DNA of 64,000 nucleotides from Paenibacillus chibensis (GCF_004001045.1 NZ_BIMK01000031.1:1-64000); one strand, 5' to 3'; counted from the stretch's first letter, positions 43,061 through 57,433 are shown. The notes: generated from the letters alone by a model not told the origin. Translations and numbers: made by a program.

Positions 43061-43104
43061 AAAAAGGCGAAGCACCGGAATCCCCCCCGGTGCTTCGCCT
43101 TTTT
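43061..43104. terminator. Bidirectional terminator between convergent genes
   Basis: AAAAAGGCGAAGCACCGG and CCGGTGCTTCGCCTTTTT pair perfectly over 18 bp with an 8-base loop. Confidence 0.95.
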
Positions 43105-43106
43105 CA

Positions 43107-43484
43107 TTATTTGTTCTCGTACAGTCCCAAGCGGTTGATCCGCATGTTGCCGAAACGGATGTTTCTGGCTTTATCTTTTTCCTGCGTCAAGGCCTTCAGC
43201 TGATCCGTGAGCTCGTCGAACCAAGCTTTGTCCGAGGTTGCCAAGGCAAGGTCAATCAGGCTCTCAAGGTTCTTTTTATCATCAAGCGGGTTCACCGGCA
43301 GGTGCTTTAACCAAGCCCCATGCAGAGCAATCACCCGGCCGATGGTCTTCTTGTTGTCGGATTGAACGATGCGTACTCGAACCAGATCCTGCTGAGCTCC
43401 CACCGTTTCAATGTATCCGTGAATGAACTCCCCGTCCACCGTCTTGCCCTGGACCCAATCGCTTTTTTCGAATGTCATCATCAT
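43107..43484 (-). CDS. IDEAL domain protein
   Basis: A protein of about 125 aa. The N-terminal half forms a small beta-rich region (FIHGYIETVGAQQDLVRVRIV), and the C-terminal half contains an IDEAL helix (LESLIDLALATSDKAWFDELTDQL), a Bacillales-specific motif often tied to ComK-type or small adaptor proteins. Three tandem ATGs (43484, 43481, 43478) lie behind GGCGGTGG; the longer upstream frame lacks a ribosome site. Function is unknown. Confidence 0.7.
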   Translation of the reverse strand: MMMTFEKSDWVQGKTVDGEFIHGYIETVGAQQDLVRVRIVQSDNKKTIGRVIALHGAWLKHLPVNPLDDKKNLESLIDLALATSDKAWFDELTDQLKALTQEKDKARNIRFGNMRINRLGLYENK

Positions 43485-43626
43485 TCCACCGCCTATTTTA
43501 AAAGTTGGTATAACTGTAACTTGAATAGTAACAATATGTTGTACTGTAATCATATTAGATACAGTTGGAAGAGTCAACTTCAAATGGCTTCTGCCCTTAA
43601 ATGCTGCTCTTTCTATATCTTTACCC

Positions 43627-43667
43627 AAAAAAAGACATCCAGCCTCATCTGCCGGATGTCTTTTTTT
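43627..43667. terminator. Bidirectional terminator after the chemotaxis receptor gene
   Basis: GACATCC (43634-43640) and GGATGTC (43654-43660) are extended by seven A and seven T, 22 bp beyond the receptor gene stop. Confidence 0.88.
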
Positions 43668-43688
43668 ATTTTATAATATCAACCCAAT

Positions 43689-45173
43689 CTAGTGCTTGGA
43701 TACCAGCTGCTTCATGTCCGATATCAGACGATCCAGCTTGGCATAGTCCTGAACCAGCGCGCTAATTTTGGAGTCCTGGCTGCTCATGCTGCCATGCATT
43801 TCCTCGACCGAGGCCATGTTCTGCTGCGTTGCAGCCGCGATATGCGCCATGCTGTCGGAGATATCCTGCTGCCTTGTATGAAGATGCTCCGCGGAACCGC
43901 CCACGCGGTCGGCACGCTCCTTCACCTGCTCCATGTTTTCATGGATGCGCTGAATCAGCTGCATCACTTCCAGCGATACCTCGCTGCTGGTCGCTACGGC
44001 GGTCTGTCCCTGAACGACCTGGTTATGGACCGCACTGATTTGTTCACGAATACCCGACAGGATCTCGCCGATCTCGGATGCGGCCTTGCTCGAGCTGTCG
44101 GCCAGCTTTCGCACCTCGCCGGACACGACCGCGAAGCCCTGCCCGTGTTCTCCGGCCCGCGCCGCTTCGATCGCCGCATTGAGCGCGAGCAGATTCGTCT
44201 GCTCCGCCAAACCGCGGATGACCATGACGATGGAGCTCACCCGTTCATTCTCTTCATTCAGAAGCTGCATCATCCGCACGGTATGGTCGATCATCTGATG
44301 CACGCTTTGCACCTCGCCGGATAACAAGGTAATCTGCGTGCTGCTTCGCTCCGTGAGCTTGGCGTTGTCTGCGGCATAATCCTGCAACTGGCCCGTCCCT
44401 TCAAGCAGCTGCCCGACGGCGTCATTCATGATTTGTGCGTTCTCGTTAATATGCATAATGCTGTCCGTCTGCTTTTCGATCGATGCCGACATTTCCGTGA
44501 AGCTCTGCGTCACCTCTTTGGAAATTTCTCCGGCCCCGCGCACGCCCGACTGCTGGCTTTCATTAAATTCGTTCAGCACCAGCACCGAGGATTTAAGCTG
44601 CTGAAGCAAGTTATCCACCGTATTCTTCGCTTCAAGCGTTTCCTGCTGCTTCGCCGTAACCTGCTGTTGCAGACGCTGGCTGAATCCGGCCGAAAAGGCA
44701 AGGGCTGCTGTGGCAAACGCCAAATAGAGATACAAATAAACGAGGGATTCCCCAGGAAATAACTGCTCCCGGTACGTCGGCGTCAGGTACAAATAGGTGC
44801 TCACCCCCGCCCCAAGAATGCCTGTGAAAATAATCGGCTTATAATCCGCATACAGCGTCATCACGGCCAAATTGACATAGATCAGAAAATATGTGCTGAT
44901 AATGGGGTGGGGATCAGATAAAATCAGCATTAAAACGATGACCGTAATAATAGAGGCAACAAAATACTTAATGTAGGAAGTTAAAATACGCCGATACGTC
45001 ATCAGCGTAGCTGTACCGCAGGTGACAAGCCCAAAGACGGCAAGCAGCAGGATCATGTTCATGCCAAGGCCGATGGCCAGATCCGTCAAGACGCCAAGCG
45101 CCAGCATCACCCACAATATTTTGACAAACAGCCGATTCCGTTTATCCAGTTCGGTAAGCTCTCCAATTCTCAT
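43689..45173 (-). CDS. Methyl-accepting chemotaxis protein with polytopic membrane domain
   Basis: A 494-aa receptor. Residues about 18-170 contain six membrane helices with only short loops, so there is no large extracellular sensor and no HAMP domain is apparent. The remainder is a long cytoplasmic coiled coil with the hairpin tip [35 protein letters not shown]. The membrane region may sense membrane state or a hydrophobic or small permeant ligand. GGAGC precedes the ATG. It signals through CheA/CheW encoded elsewhere. Confidence 0.88.
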   Translation of the reverse strand: MRIGELTELDKRNRLFVKILWVMLALGVLTDLAIGLGMNMILLLAVFGLVTCGTATLMTYRRILTSYIKYFVASIITVIVLMLILSDPHPIISTYFLIYVNLAVMTLYADYKPIIFTGILGAGVSTYLYLTPTYREQLFPGESLVYLYLYLAFATAALAFSAGFSQRLQQQVTAKQQETLEAKNTVDNLLQQLKSSVLVLNEFNESQQSGVRGAGEISKEVTQSFTEMSASIEKQTDSIMHINENAQIMNDAVGQLLEGTGQLQDYAADNAKLTERSSTQITLLSGEVQSVHQMIDHTVRMMQLLNEENERVSSIVMVIRGLAEQTNLLALNAAIEAARAGEHGQGFAVVSGEVRKLADSSSKAASEIGEILSGIREQISAVHNQVVQGQTAVATSSEVSLEVMQLIQRIHENMEQVKERADRVGGSAEHLHTRQQDISDSMAHIAAATQQNMASVEEMHGSMSSQDSKISALVQDYAKLDRLISDMKQLVSKH

Positions 45174-45230
45174 TGTTTCTTGCTCCTTCGGCAGAGTATG
45201 TATAGAGATGTGTCCGTAGGTTCCTTAGGT

Positions 45231-45791
45231 CTACCCGATCCCTGATCCTGAATGGGCCGCCGTTCGGGGGAGCATGAGCCAGGAATAGCGGTCCTTATGG
45301 CTGTAGATCTCCTTGACGTTCACGATGGTCGGAAGGACATAATCTCCTTTATAAAAGACCTTTTTCGATATCTTCTCCATGGGCACCTGAAACGAAATGC
45401 GCAGCGCCCGCTGCAGCACCGGTTCCATTAAGGTAACGAAATACTTTATCTTGTTTCTTTCTGCGAATTCCACCGTTGCGGAGAGCAGCTCGGAAATAAA
45501 ATGGCCCCGATAGGTGTTCAGAACCGCCATCTTATCGATCTCTACTACAGCCCCTTCCGCCTGCCGAATGACCGGATGCTGATCAAAGGCTGCGGTCTCG
45601 TTGATCGAGCTGTCGAAGCAGTATGGCTTGATTTCCGCCGATCCGACATAATGCCCTTCATCCGTCACGACCACGTATCTCTCCAGGATCTCATCGGAGA
45701 ATTCAAGCTCGAAGCCTTTTTCCAGCCAGACCGTTGTCCAGATTCCGTTAAACATCGCCAGCTCCAGTTCGTTTTCAACCCTTTTAAACAT
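45231..45791 (-). CDS. GNAT-like acyltransferase (FeeM/AHL-synthase-like fold)
   Basis: A protein of about 186 aa. The pattern VVEIDKMAVLNTYRGHFISELLSATVEFAERNKIKYFVTLMEPVLQRAL resembles the acyl-donor binding core of GNAT proteins, most like N-acyl amino acid synthase and autoinducer-synthase-type enzymes. VVVTDEGHYVGSAEI matches an earlier strand. Catalytic function is uncertain. The ATG at 45791 is chosen because GGAGAGGAG precedes it. It lies 57 bp upstream of the chemotaxis receptor gene and may be co-transcribed with it. Confidence 0.6.
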   Translation of the reverse strand: MFKRVENELELAMFNGIWTTVWLEKGFELEFSDEILERYVVVTDEGHYVGSAEIKPYCFDSSINETAAFDQHPVIRQAEGAVVEIDKMAVLNTYRGHFISELLSATVEFAERNKIKYFVTLMEPVLQRALRISFQVPMEKISKKVFYKGDYVLPTIVNVKEIYSHKDRYSWLMLPRTAAHSGSGIG

Positions 45792-45980
45792 AGTCTCCTC
45801 TCCTTTTGGCAAGATGCACCTGTCTCTCTAGGGATTTTCAGAAAATAGTTTACATAAAACATATCGGATATGATCGAGAAAATAATTAGTGTATGGAGAT
45901 GGCTTGTATTCCTTTTTGTTACAAAAATCCAAACTTTGCAGAGGAATGAGACCGTGCCACATAACGAGAGAAGACAACGC

Positions 45981-46020
45981 AAAAAGCCCCCTTTTCAATC
46001 CTCATGAATGAAAAAAGGGG
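45981..46020 (-). terminator. Terminator at the distal end of CRISPR array 1
   Basis: On the minus strand CCCCTTTT pairs with AAAAGGGG and is followed by GCTTTTT. It lies about 25 bp after the last repeat in the direction of pre-crRNA transcription, so it probably ends the precursor. Confidence 0.8.
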
Positions 46021-46045
46021 TGATTTTTCAGGTCCCGGAATACGG

Positions 46046-49129
<3,084 letters not shown>

Positions 49130-49300
49130 TCCGATTTTCAAGGAAAAAACATCACAATCAGCATTAATCTAAACTTAATTATCCAATAATTACATTTTTA
49201 GCCTCAAATAAATTTACTTTTTTTGAGATTTTTATTGTTAAATGGAATTTGCGTGGTGCGAATCGCCCTGGAAAAACATGTTCACTTCACATTCGCACTA
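49130..49300 (-). promoter_or_regulatory. Leader of CRISPR array 1
   Basis: A very AT-rich stretch between cas2 and the first repeat. It begins TCCG-TTTTC next to the repeat, as does the leader of array 2. It also carries an inverted repeat TGGTGCGAAT (49254-49263) with ATTCGCACTA (49291-49300), shared with array 2. The cas2 stop codon lies inside the right arm. Confidence 0.85.
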
Positions 49301-49588
49301 CACAATAAGAGGCCCTTCCAAATCTAGAGATTGCTTAATACCCACATGTTCAACTTTATTTTTGTAATTGTTCCCCATCTGATAAATTCGAAGGCTATCC
49401 TCTTCTGGATCAATGACATCCATGAGCTTCATTTTCAATACTGTAAACTGGGTAGCATCGACAATGCATTCAAAAACAGAATGCTGAACACGTTGACCAT
49501 AATCTTGACAAATTTTTGATACTTTACGGAGTCTGCGCTGTCCTTCACTGCTCATCGTACTGACATCATACGTAATTAAGACCAGCAT
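49298..49588 (-). CDS. cas2: CRISPR-associated endonuclease Cas2
   Basis: A 96-aa protein from the ATG at 49588 (MLVLITYDVST); an in-frame GTG nine bases upstream is an alternative start. The ferredoxin-like fold is recognisable from LVLITYDV with the conserved Asp and from QHSVFECIVDATQF. It forms the adaptation complex with Cas1 that inserts new spacers at the leader. It is the last gene of the cas operon, abutting cas1. Confidence 0.95.
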   Translation of the reverse strand: MLVLITYDVSTMSSEGQRRLRKVSKICQDYGQRVQHSVFECIVDATQFTVLKMKLMDVIDPEEDSLRIYQMGNNYKNKVEHVGIKQSLDLEGPLIV

Positions 49589-49597
49589 AGATCGCAC

Positions 49598-50629
49598 CTA
49601 CTTCCAAAGAAATGGAGGATATTCATCTAGATCATTGCGCAAGTATCTTGCTAATAATAAAGCCTGCGCATGCGGAACCAATCCCCAAGATATTTTCTCG
49701 CCCAGATACGGGTGAGTGATTTTTTCTTGTTTTTTGCTTTGCCAAGCCGTAAGAAACTTCTTTCTACCTTCATCTGTCATGATTACTGCACCGTTTTCTT
49801 TGAGGATAAAATCTTCTCTGCTCATCATTTTTTTATTGATGAGAGAAAGTACAAACTTATCGGCAAAGACACCTCGCAGTTCCTCCATGAGATCCAGTGC
49901 CAAGGAGGCACGACCAGGACGATCTCGATGTAGAAATCCAATATAAGCATCCAAGCCTACGCCTTCCAAGGCAGAAGCGGTATCATTTGCCAATAGAGTA
50001 TAAGCAAGTGAGAGCATCGCATTTACACGATCCAATGGAGGCCTACGAGAACGCCCATGAAAATAAAAATCTTCTTTTTGCTGCAAGATCATATCGTTAA
50101 ACAATTGATTGTAAGCCAGCGCAGCCTGCCCTTCTAAACCTCGGATCCGTTCCAAATCCTCACATTCCCGGATCATTAGCATAAGTGAAGATAAATGTTG
50201 GGAAACAGCCTTAAATTCTTCTACATTTATACGTAGCGGGTAATCACGCGTCATTCTTTCCAGCATCCATTTATGGTTGAATATTTTACCAATGATGAAA
50301 TTTCGTGCAATTCTCGCAGAAAGGATCTCGCTTTCCGATACAAGACATTGCTTCTTTCGCAAGATGACATTTCCTTTGCTTTCACCGACAACTCTTGCTA
50401 AAAATCTACCGTTCATGGTCATGAAAACAATAGAAATATTTCTTTCGGCGCAATACCCCATGAATGCCGGACTAGCTCCTGTGTAACCAAAAGCAACGAT
50501 GGACTCCAAATTATGAAGGGGCAACCTTCCCAATTTGTCTTGATCTTTCAGTAAGACGACGTTATCTCCATCAAGCGACAAATATACGTCTGGTTGAGTA
50601 ATAAACAATGTATTTAGGAGTTTTTTCAT
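49598..50629 (-). CDS. cas1: CRISPR-associated endonuclease Cas1
   Basis: A 343-aa integrase of subtype I-C. The metal-binding catalytic residues are visible: Glu166 in RIRGLEGQAA, His234 in GFLHRDRPGRASLALDLMEE and Asp246/Glu249 further on. It overlaps cas4 by four bases (ATGA), indicating translational coupling. With Cas2 and Cas4 it selects and integrates prespacers. Confidence 0.97.
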   Translation of the reverse strand: MKKLLNTLFITQPDVYLSLDGDNVVLLKDQDKLGRLPLHNLESIVAFGYTGASPAFMGYCAERNISIVFMTMNGRFLARVVGESKGNVILRKKQCLVSESEILSARIARNFIIGKIFNHKWMLERMTRDYPLRINVEEFKAVSQHLSSLMLMIRECEDLERIRGLEGQAALAYNQLFNDMILQQKEDFYFHGRSRRPPLDRVNAMLSLAYTLLANDTASALEGVGLDAYIGFLHRDRPGRASLALDLMEELRGVFADKFVLSLINKKMMSREDFILKENGAVIMTDEGRKKFLTAWQSKKQEKITHPYLGEKISWGLVPHAQALLLARYLRNDLDEYPPFLWK

Positions 50630-51285
50630 TCTCTCATTTTCCCCTCAACGTAACTACTAACCATACGCTTATTCAAGACCTCCGGTAAACATATCGAATG
50701 AAGGGAACAACTTTGGCAAAATGAACCTGTTTTCACTTTTGGCGTATACCTACGTTTATAATAGTCCTGCATTTCAGTAATAGCGGCAGTCACTTTATCT
50801 TTGATATTCGAAGTTAGCTGCACTTCAATCCGATGTTTGATTTCGTGGTAAAATAAATATCCGACTTCAACCTTACACAACATCATTTCTTCAAGACACA
50901 GAGCCTGTGCTGCTAATTGTAGAACATCAGCATCATTAACTTTGGGCTTGCCTCTCTTATACTCCACAGGATAAGGTATATATTTGCCTTCTGCGCCATG
51001 GATTTCTACGCCATCATCATTTTGAATAAATTCCACCACATCACAGACCCCCGTAATTTGAAGGTTTTTCGATTGGATAGGCATAGCTCGTACAATAAGT
51101 CTATCCCCTCGCTTTTCCCTTATAAAAGGCTGGTCAGTCTTTCGGTGAAGATGCTGTCCTTCCACGGTCCTCACATTTTCTTCCCATTGTTGCTCAATGT
51201 GAATTAATGCCCACTGTCTTTTACAAAATTCAAAATGTTGAATACCGGACAGCATAAGGTAGTGATCATCTTCATTAACGTCCAT
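50626..51285 (-). CDS. cas4: CRISPR-associated exonuclease Cas4
   Basis: A 219-aa RecB-like nuclease with an iron-sulfur cluster. Ligands are Cys21 (HFEFCKRQW) and the C-terminal CQSCSLHSIC group. The nuclease core has GVCDVVEF and YPVEYKRGKPK (Asp, Glu and Lys of the PD-(D/E)XK motif). It trims and orients prespacers by their PAM. It overlaps cas7 by 11 bases upstream and cas1 by four downstream. Confidence 0.95.
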   Translation of the reverse strand: MDVNEDDHYLMLSGIQHFEFCKRQWALIHIEQQWEENVRTVEGQHLHRKTDQPFIREKRGDRLIVRAMPIQSKNLQITGVCDVVEFIQNDDGVEIHGAEGKYIPYPVEYKRGKPKVNDADVLQLAAQALCLEEMMLCKVEVGYLFYHEIKHRIEVQLTSNIKDKVTAAITEMQDYYKRRYTPKVKTGSFCQSCSLHSICLPEVLNKRMVSSYVEGKMRE

Positions 51286-52138
51286 CGATCATATCGACCT
51301 TCAAGCCGTCCAGTTCAGTGACTTCGATCACGAAATCCTCGAAAGACCTCGGTTCGTCTGTCCGTGGTTTCACAGATAGTGAACGGTGAACTTTGGCCGA
51401 AGAGTATTGCCCCAATTTGGAGGAATGCGTCCACCAGTATACTTTATGGATTTCCATGCTTCCTTCGGGTCTAGCCGAGGACGCATCATTCTCAAAAAGA
51501 GTTATTATGGCCTGTTTGATTTTATCCGCATCTTCATTCGTAAATCCGGTTTTCTCCGCCAACTGAGTATTTATGCTGCCATAAAAAACATACAACCCAA
51601 AATCAACACGGTGCTTCATTCCCATGGTATCGGAACCCCGTTCTTTACCTGGCTCGGAATTCACGCTCTTGGTAATCTGCATGCTTGTAATATCAATCGG
51701 GTTTACGCTTTTTGCCGTATGAATAGATACTGGTCCTCTTACACCTACCGAGACACCGCTTCCGCTTCCAGATCCTTTAAAAGCAAAAACTTGGCCAAAG
51801 CTGCGAACATCTAACCATTGCATACAGGCGACACGAGCAAAATCATCGCTTGAAGCTGTTTTGGACTTGAAAATTTGATTTAATTCAGCATTGCCATCGG
51901 CTCGCTCTCTTAAGCTGTTATAGTCATCATTCTTTCTGTCATTCGACTGCACAAAAATGATTTCACCCATATCCTGCAGCCGATTTCGGATTTTCCGTTT
52001 GATCGCCACATCGGATATTTCTCCATAGCCGTCATAATTTTGTCTCGGACGGTTGCCGTTTAGCGGATCTCCATTAGGATTAGCATTGTTGACCGACAAA
52101 ACAACCGCAAAATCGATTTTATGATCTAAACTGCTCAT
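51275..52138 (-). CDS. cas7: Cascade backbone subunit Cas7 (Csd2)
   Basis: A 287-aa RAMP-fold protein of subtype I-C. Features are NNANPNGDPLNGNRPRQNYDGYGEISDVAIKRKIRNRL near the N-terminus and SVGVRGPVSIHTAKSVNPIDITSMQITKSVN in the centre, both typical of Csd2. Several copies coat the crRNA spacer in the effector complex. It begins 14 bp after cas8c. Confidence 0.97.
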   Translation of the reverse strand: MSSLDHKIDFAVVLSVNNANPNGDPLNGNRPRQNYDGYGEISDVAIKRKIRNRLQDMGEIIFVQSNDRKNDDYNSLRERADGNAELNQIFKSKTASSDDFARVACMQWLDVRSFGQVFAFKGSGSGSGVSVGVRGPVSIHTAKSVNPIDITSMQITKSVNSEPGKERGSDTMGMKHRVDFGLYVFYGSINTQLAEKTGFTNEDADKIKQAIITLFENDASSARPEGSMEIHKVYWWTHSSKLGQYSSAKVHRSLSVKPRTDEPRSFEDFVIEVTELDGLKVDMIDGR

Positions 52139-52152
52139 CTTTATCTCTCCTC

Positions 52153-54060
52153 TTAATGGGATGCGAATTCCGCATCTTCCGTTTTATCTTTCTTTTGATA
52201 AAGTTCATGGCGTTGGCTGTAGAATCCTAACAGGTATTTACCGGATAAAGGCTTGTTGTTGAAATCCTCGGATTTAAACTTTGAGCCAATTTCGTCTATA
52301 ATTTTGGATAAATAGATTGCTTTGGCTCCCAGCTTTGCTTGATAGGCCTGCAAGTTCTGTTGAATCGTATTCCATGTTCTCTCTGGATGCTTGGAATATG
52401 CGTTCATATATCGAATAGCATTGGTTGCGCGCTGTTCATCACGGCCCAGTGCCTGCCTCTCCAATACATCTGCCACAGCAAGTAAACGTCCGAACAGGTA
52501 GTCACGATTCTCATTCTCCTTATCTAATGCCACTAGAAGCCCCTCCTTATGATTAATTAAAGCGCAGGCAATACTAAGCGTCTTCTCCCACTCCCACTTT
52601 TCCATGGAAACAGGATTGGATGCACGGTGATAAACACTGTTCACAATATCTCGAGGAATTGCCGCACCGTCGATGATGCACGGCAGCATGCGTTCCATGA
52701 GCCCTTTGACGATTTTATCGCTTGCTCTTGGCCCGTATGCGGCGAAAGCAATATCTTTCGTTGCTGGGGCACCGTAAAACTGGACGAATTCTCCATCCTC
52801 ATTTTTACGATAGCGGTGAAGCCATGCGCAAGTAGAATGCCATTTTGCGAGCCTATCCAGATAAAGTTCCTTATTTAAGTTTCGGAAGTATAACACGGCC
52901 ATTCGGCCCGTTGTGGCTGAATCCAGCACCAATATATTGGCCTCTGATTTGAAATGCTCTGCGGAACTCCGATCCAGTTTGTTTTTGTAACCGTCCAATG
53001 CTTTAGCTACCTCGATAGCTAAGGGCATATTGGTATTGGACATGATGACATCAGCCGAAACGATCTCAGGATCCAAAGAAAAGGTATCTTCTGTTGGATC
53101 GGGGAGGTCAATTGCATCATTTCCCCACACGAGGAATACCCGCTGATCGATAATTTTCCCTTGACGATTAATTAGCCATTTTAATGCGTTATGGGCCTTC
53201 TGGGAGACGTCATAACTGATGCTGGCTGCGTCCCTGCTCTCTTTAAATCGTCCTCGAAACGTAAATCCTGAAGTATCATTGGCTGAGATGAGCTTCGCCT
53301 TATCTGCCGGATTGCGTATTTTATTCGCATGTTTATCCGTGCTCGGAAGCATTTTCCCGGTAACGTAACAAAGATCTTTATCGCTCAAACGCTCCCGGTA
53401 AAAGTGAATAAACGAATCATACATTTCCGCGTCTTTCCATACTTTCGTCAACATACGCTCAGGGGAGTACACATTAAAACGGATAAAAGCACTGTCTTGT
53501 TCACCAGCCAGCACGCTAAAAATGGCAGGTTTCTCCGAATATAACGCTTCGTATTTCTTGTCCCACTTTTCGATCAGACGCTGGTTCTCATCCACACAGA
53601 GAATGTGATGTGCAACTAAATCATGAATTAACTGTCTTTTGCTCAAGTATTGATAAATGCTTTTTACTTTGGAATGTGCATGGGGGGATTCCGCCCAGTT
53701 CTGAAGTTCTTGTATGTAAGTCTTGAAGGGCTCTTCCTCTTTGATTTTGCCCCCGTATTCTCTGAAGTCCCCTGCTACATAACTCAATTTATCATGCAGC
53801 GGATAGGGTGCGATTACCGCTCCTGCACGGCTTGCTGACTTTTCTGTGCTGGGGATCAGCGTGCTAGCATCCTTATTGGTAATGACGAAAGCAGAGTGGA
53901 ATTCTCCATCTTCCGTAATTGAAACTTCAATATGCGCATTCTGAGTCGTATGCGAGATAGGAAGAAGAGTATATTCACGATCATTGTTCTTTTTTTCGAT
54001 CTTACCGACACGATCCAAATTCGATTCATAGGTTTCATATAGATTTAAAAGCCAACTCAT
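52153..54060 (-). CDS. cas8c: Cascade large subunit Cas8c (Csd1)
   Basis: A protein of about 635 aa. The start [16 protein letters not shown] at 54060 overlaps the cas5 stop as ATGA. The PAM-recognition subunit of type I-C is expected here, and the length is within the usual Csd1 range. Csd1-like segments include [31 protein letters not shown]. In I-C systems an internal start within this gene commonly yields the small subunit Cas11c (family knowledge); a suitable internal start was not resolved here. Confidence 0.95.
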   Translation of the reverse strand: MSWLLNLYETYESNLDRVGKIEKKNNDREYTLLPISHTTQNAHIEVSITEDGEFHSAFVITNKDASTLIPSTEKSASRAGAVIAPYPLHDKLSYVAGDFREYGGKIKEEEPFKTYIQELQNWAESPHAHSKVKSIYQYLSKRQLIHDLVAHHILCVDENQRLIEKWDKKYEALYSEKPAIFSVLAGEQDSAFIRFNVYSPERMLTKVWKDAEMYDSFIHFYRERLSDKDLCYVTGKMLPSTDKHANKIRNPADKAKLISANDTSGFTFRGRFKESRDAASISYDVSQKAHNALKWLINRQGKIIDQRVFLVWGNDAIDLPDPTEDTFSLDPEIVSADVIMSNTNMPLAIEVAKALDGYKNKLDRSSAEHFKSEANILVLDSATTGRMAVLYFRNLNKELYLDRLAKWHSTCAWLHRYRKNEDGEFVQFYGAPATKDIAFAAYGPRASDKIVKGLMERMLPCIIDGAAIPRDIVNSVYHRASNPVSMEKWEWEKTLSIACALINHKEGLLVALDKENENRDYLFGRLLAVADVLERQALGRDEQRATNAIRYMNAYSKHPERTWNTIQQNLQAYQAKLGAKAIYLSKIIDEIGSKFKSEDFNNKPLSGKYLLGFYSQRHELYQKKDKTEDAEFASH

Positions 54061-54776
54061 GGATTCACCTCCTCTCCCCATTGGGCTAACAATGCATCCG
54101 CCGATTCAACATTGTTCGCATCAAAACGCTTCGGCTTCATATCCGTAATTTTACGCACTTGTCCGCACTGCTCCGGCCTTAAAAAAACAATGACCCCGTC
54201 TCTCATGACAGGATTCCATAGGCGCACTTCCATCTGATCTCTTCCGGTTTCATCCGGGTAGTTGATCCCGTGCACCATAGTCCCCAGATGAATTTCACCA
54301 TAACCGTCGTAAAACCCGTCACCTTCACCAAATCTGCAAGGTTCCACATACCCCTGGCATTCGCGTGTACCTAAAAAAATGTCTCTGCGTCCTCCTGCCT
54401 CAAGAGATCGTTTCAAAATGTTATGGTGCTTATGTTCATTACGGTCAAATGTCATATCTGGACGATTCATATTGAATTCAAAGTGAGCTCTGACTTGGTA
54501 TTTCACATCCTTTAAATATGTGTAGTTGGCAAGCGTATTTCCTCCGCCATAATCAATCGGACGTACTCCCTTCGATTCCATGCGGATCGGATTTATCACT
54601 CGAATTTCATCCACGATAAATATAAGCGTTGGTTTCCAGTAAATGCTTTCTACAACCCCTTTAATGGCCTGATACGTCGGCACCTGATATGACAACTTCT
54701 CACCGCCAAGCTTCGTCAGAGGATCTGTGAAGAGTGCGTAGTCGCCGTATACCACAAACTCAATGGAATTTCTCAT
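54057..54776 (-). CDS. cas5c: Cascade subunit and crRNA-processing endonuclease Cas5c
   Basis: A protein of about 239 aa. It has the Cas5 start [20 protein letters not shown] and the I-C-specific [18 protein letters not shown]. Cas5c replaces Cas6 in this subtype, cleaving the repeat hairpin and keeping the 5-prime handle. The start is moved to 54776 because AAAGGAGG lies 7-8 bases upstream and the longer frame overlaps cas3. The gap from cas3 is 26 bp. Confidence 0.96.
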   Translation of the reverse strand: MRNSIEFVVYGDYALFTDPLTKLGGEKLSYQVPTYQAIKGVVESIYWKPTLIFIVDEIRVINPIRMESKGVRPIDYGGGNTLANYTYLKDVKYQVRAHFEFNMNRPDMTFDRNEHKHHNILKRSLEAGGRRDIFLGTRECQGYVEPCRFGEGDGFYDGYGEIHLGTMVHGINYPDETGRDQMEVRLWNPVMRDGVIVFLRPEQCGQVRKITDMKPKRFDANNVESADALLAQWGEEVNP

Positions 54777-54802
54777 CGATTCACCTCCTTTCATTGCATC
54801 TA

Positions 54803-57232
54803 TTAAAATAAGTTCATGCCCAGCCAACTGTCGTTCTCGTCGTTTAGTCCAAACTCTTCACTATAAGCTCCTTCTTTCAAAACCAAAATCTGTCCATCCA
54901 GAATTCTTTCAATTCCGTCGTTCTTTAACAATTTCTGAAGTTCATAATCAAATATGTTAATCGTATATTGCTGTGCTCTTCTCAGTAACCTGGAGAAATC
55001 TTCAATGCGCTCGGCTCCATTCAACGAAGCTATAATTTCTTTCCCCTCATCTCCGTAAGGTACGAGGACCGACGTCGCTATATGATCTATTACTTGAAAA
55101 TGCTCTGCGGCTGTGTGGTAACTGTTGGCTATAAACAGAGGTAATCTTTGGCTTTTGTTTCTAGAATATGCTTGATAATAATCATTTTCAGATTTACTAG
55201 CAGTTAATAATGACGTCATTTCAACTCTCAGCTTGGGGATAGAATAATTTAAGCTTGAAGCAAGTTCCGTATAAAACTCATGGAAGTATCGCTCCATGGC
55301 TTTGACCGATAATATATTTCCGCCATGACTCGACGAGTTACGTTTCAGGTCAATTAAAATCCTTTTCGAGATTTGCTTCCCTGACTTCACTTCCTTCAAA
55401 TGGTTTAGATTTTCTTCCTCATGATCAATAACATAGACCTGCTGAACTTCACGCTCCCCGTGCCTGTTGCACCGCCCTGCTGCTTGCGCTATCGAATCCA
55501 GACCCGCCAATGAGCGAATAACGCATTCGAAGCTCACATCAACTCCCGCTTCAATTAGTGGCGTACTTACGCATACAATGGGATCCCCATTACTTAAATG
55601 CAGTCTGATTTCGCCCAGCTTTCTTTTTCGGTGTGCCGCACACATAGACGTGCTTAAATGATAAACCGGTATATCTCCGACAGTTAGCACTAACTGCTCG
55701 TATAGCTTTCTCACAACCGTCTTCGTGTTTAATATGACCAAGACACTTTTCGTGTCTTTCATTTTTTCATTCACAAAATCTGTAAGCCTATCATTATTGA
55801 ATAAGTTATCCGTCGCCAGGTCCCTAATTTCCACCCTCTTAAATGCAGCAATGACTTCATCCAACTGATCAATCATCTCAGCGTCTGGATTGATATTCAG
55901 CTTATGTTCGACAAAATCTAGTGCAGGTTGGGTGGCTGTACACAGCACCATACTACTTTGACCGTAGGCAGATAAGAAGTTTAAAGCTTCATTAAATAAA
56001 GACACACAGGAGACGGGTACCTTCTGAACTTCATCGAAAATAATGACGGATTCACTTAAATGATGCAGTCTTCGGATATTTCTGCTTCCTTTTGCATAAA
56101 ACACATTCAAAAACTGCACCATCGTTGTGAAGATAATCCGCGACTCCCAATTGTCTTTTGCTAACTTAAGCTTCTGCCTTACATTCAACACACCATCCAT
56201 CCGTTCATCATCATCCGTGTCCTCAATTACATTCGAATGATGTTCTAAGATATGAACTTCATCCTGCAAAATCCGACGCACCTCCGCCGCATTCTGCTCA
56301 ATAATGGTCGTGTATGGCAGAACGTAAATAATACGCTGTTTGTTATGATTTATAGCGTGTTTCAGTGCATACCTAAGACTGGCCAAGGTTTTGCCGCCGC
56401 CAGTCGGGATAGATAAGGTATATATGCCAGAGGGTCTATCTGCAAATCCATCGCATTGTTCAGACATTCGGCTTCTAAGTACATTGATAAGAGAATGGTT
56501 TGTACTTCGTTCTGTGAGCGCATTGACTTCATCTAATAGTCGGATGTAATAGGTGTTGAACAGATCTTGTCTATCAGGCTCCTCAGGTTCTTGTATCCCG
56601 TTCTCTTCAAACCTCCTGGTGTTTGTCCGATCCGCATCAATCAGTGCGCTGAACACAAACTTGGTTAAAAACATAATCTTAGCTTCACTATTCAACGTTG
56701 AAGGTTTATTTCGAAAGGTAACAAGCTCCGCTGCGGCTTGATCGACATATCGATGGAATTCCTCTTCACCTATCACATGATTAAAGAAGAGACGCTCGCT
56801 CACTTCAAATTCATCTAAATCCTTGTCCCGTACTCGTCGCAAATAGTCCGACTCTAACTCCGGATTCAAAAAATCTTGGAGATATGCATGATGAGAAATT
56901 ACTGCGTTACCGACCACTTCAGCTAAAATCCCCTTGGCCGGGTCTATTTTGCTCGTATGAAATAAGTTATAAAGCAAGCGTCCACCAGCGGTTGAGTGAT
57001 CCACGCTTCCTCTCTTGGGTGGTGAATCAGGATTTCGGACGGCCTCCAGGATGTATTCCCTAAATGCATTCGAATACTTTCCCATATCATGGAGAATACC
57101 TGCCAGTCCCGTAATGTGCTTAATATTTAGGCTATAACCAAATTCTTCGGCTAGATCTTTTACGCCCAGCAGATGCTCTTCGACAGTCTGCTGTTTATCG
57201 TCACTTTTGCGAATATGGGCGATATAGGTCAT
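54803..57232 (-). CDS. cas3: CRISPR-associated helicase-nuclease Cas3
   Basis: An 809-aa single-chain enzyme. The N-terminal HD nuclease domain has His48-Asp49 in [11 protein letters not shown] at about 114-115 and Asp199 in SALIDADR. The SF2 helicase follows: Walker [10 protein letters not shown] (about 274-282), Walker B FDEVQ (DExQ rather than the common DExH), motif III TATQ and motif [13 protein letters not shown]. It unwinds and shreds DNA bound by Cascade. It is the first gene of the cas operon. AAGGGGGAG precedes the ATG. Confidence 0.97.
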   Translation of the reverse strand: MTYIAHIRKSDDKQQTVEEHLLGVKDLAEEFGYSLNIKHITGLAGILHDMGKYSNAFREYILEAVRNPDSPPKRGSVDHSTAGGRLLYNLFHTSKIDPAKGILAEVVGNAVISHHAYLQDFLNPELESDYLRRVRDKDLDEFEVSERLFFNHVIGEEEFHRYVDQAAAELVTFRNKPSTLNSEAKIMFLTKFVFSALIDADRTNTRRFEENGIQEPEEPDRQDLFNTYYIRLLDEVNALTERSTNHSLINVLRSRMSEQCDGFADRPSGIYTLSIPTGGGKTLASLRYALKHAINHNKQRIIYVLPYTTIIEQNAAEVRRILQDEVHILEHHSNVIEDTDDDERMDGVLNVRQKLKLAKDNWESRIIFTTMVQFLNVFYAKGSRNIRRLHHLSESVIIFDEVQKVPVSCVSLFNEALNFLSAYGQSSMVLCTATQPALDFVEHKLNINPDAEMIDQLDEVIAAFKRVEIRDLATDNLFNNDRLTDFVNEKMKDTKSVLVILNTKTVVRKLYEQLVLTVGDIPVYHLSTSMCAAHRKRKLGEIRLHLSNGDPIVCVSTPLIEAGVDVSFECVIRSLAGLDSIAQAAGRCNRHGEREVQQVYVIDHEEENLNHLKEVKSGKQISKRILIDLKRNSSSHGGNILSVKAMERYFHEFYTELASSLNYSIPKLRVEMTSLLTASKSENDYYQAYSRNKSQRLPLFIANSYHTAAEHFQVIDHIATSVLVPYGDEGKEIIASLNGAERIEDFSRLLRRAQQYTINIFDYELQKLLKNDGIERILDGQILVLKEGAYSEEFGLNDENDSWLGMNLF

Positions 57233-57433
57233 CTAACTCCCCCTTCTGATACTTAAAAGGCAAGAATAGTTCTATATACCCATCATAATTTCGATATAGT
57301 TAATCAATATCCTCCAAAAAATCCACAATATAGAACAAAAAAATGTGAAATTTGTACGATTTGACAACAATTAAAAAGGCCACTGCGCTAGGAGGCAACT
57401 GTACTTCTACGACCCGCTACTTCCGATCGAGCA

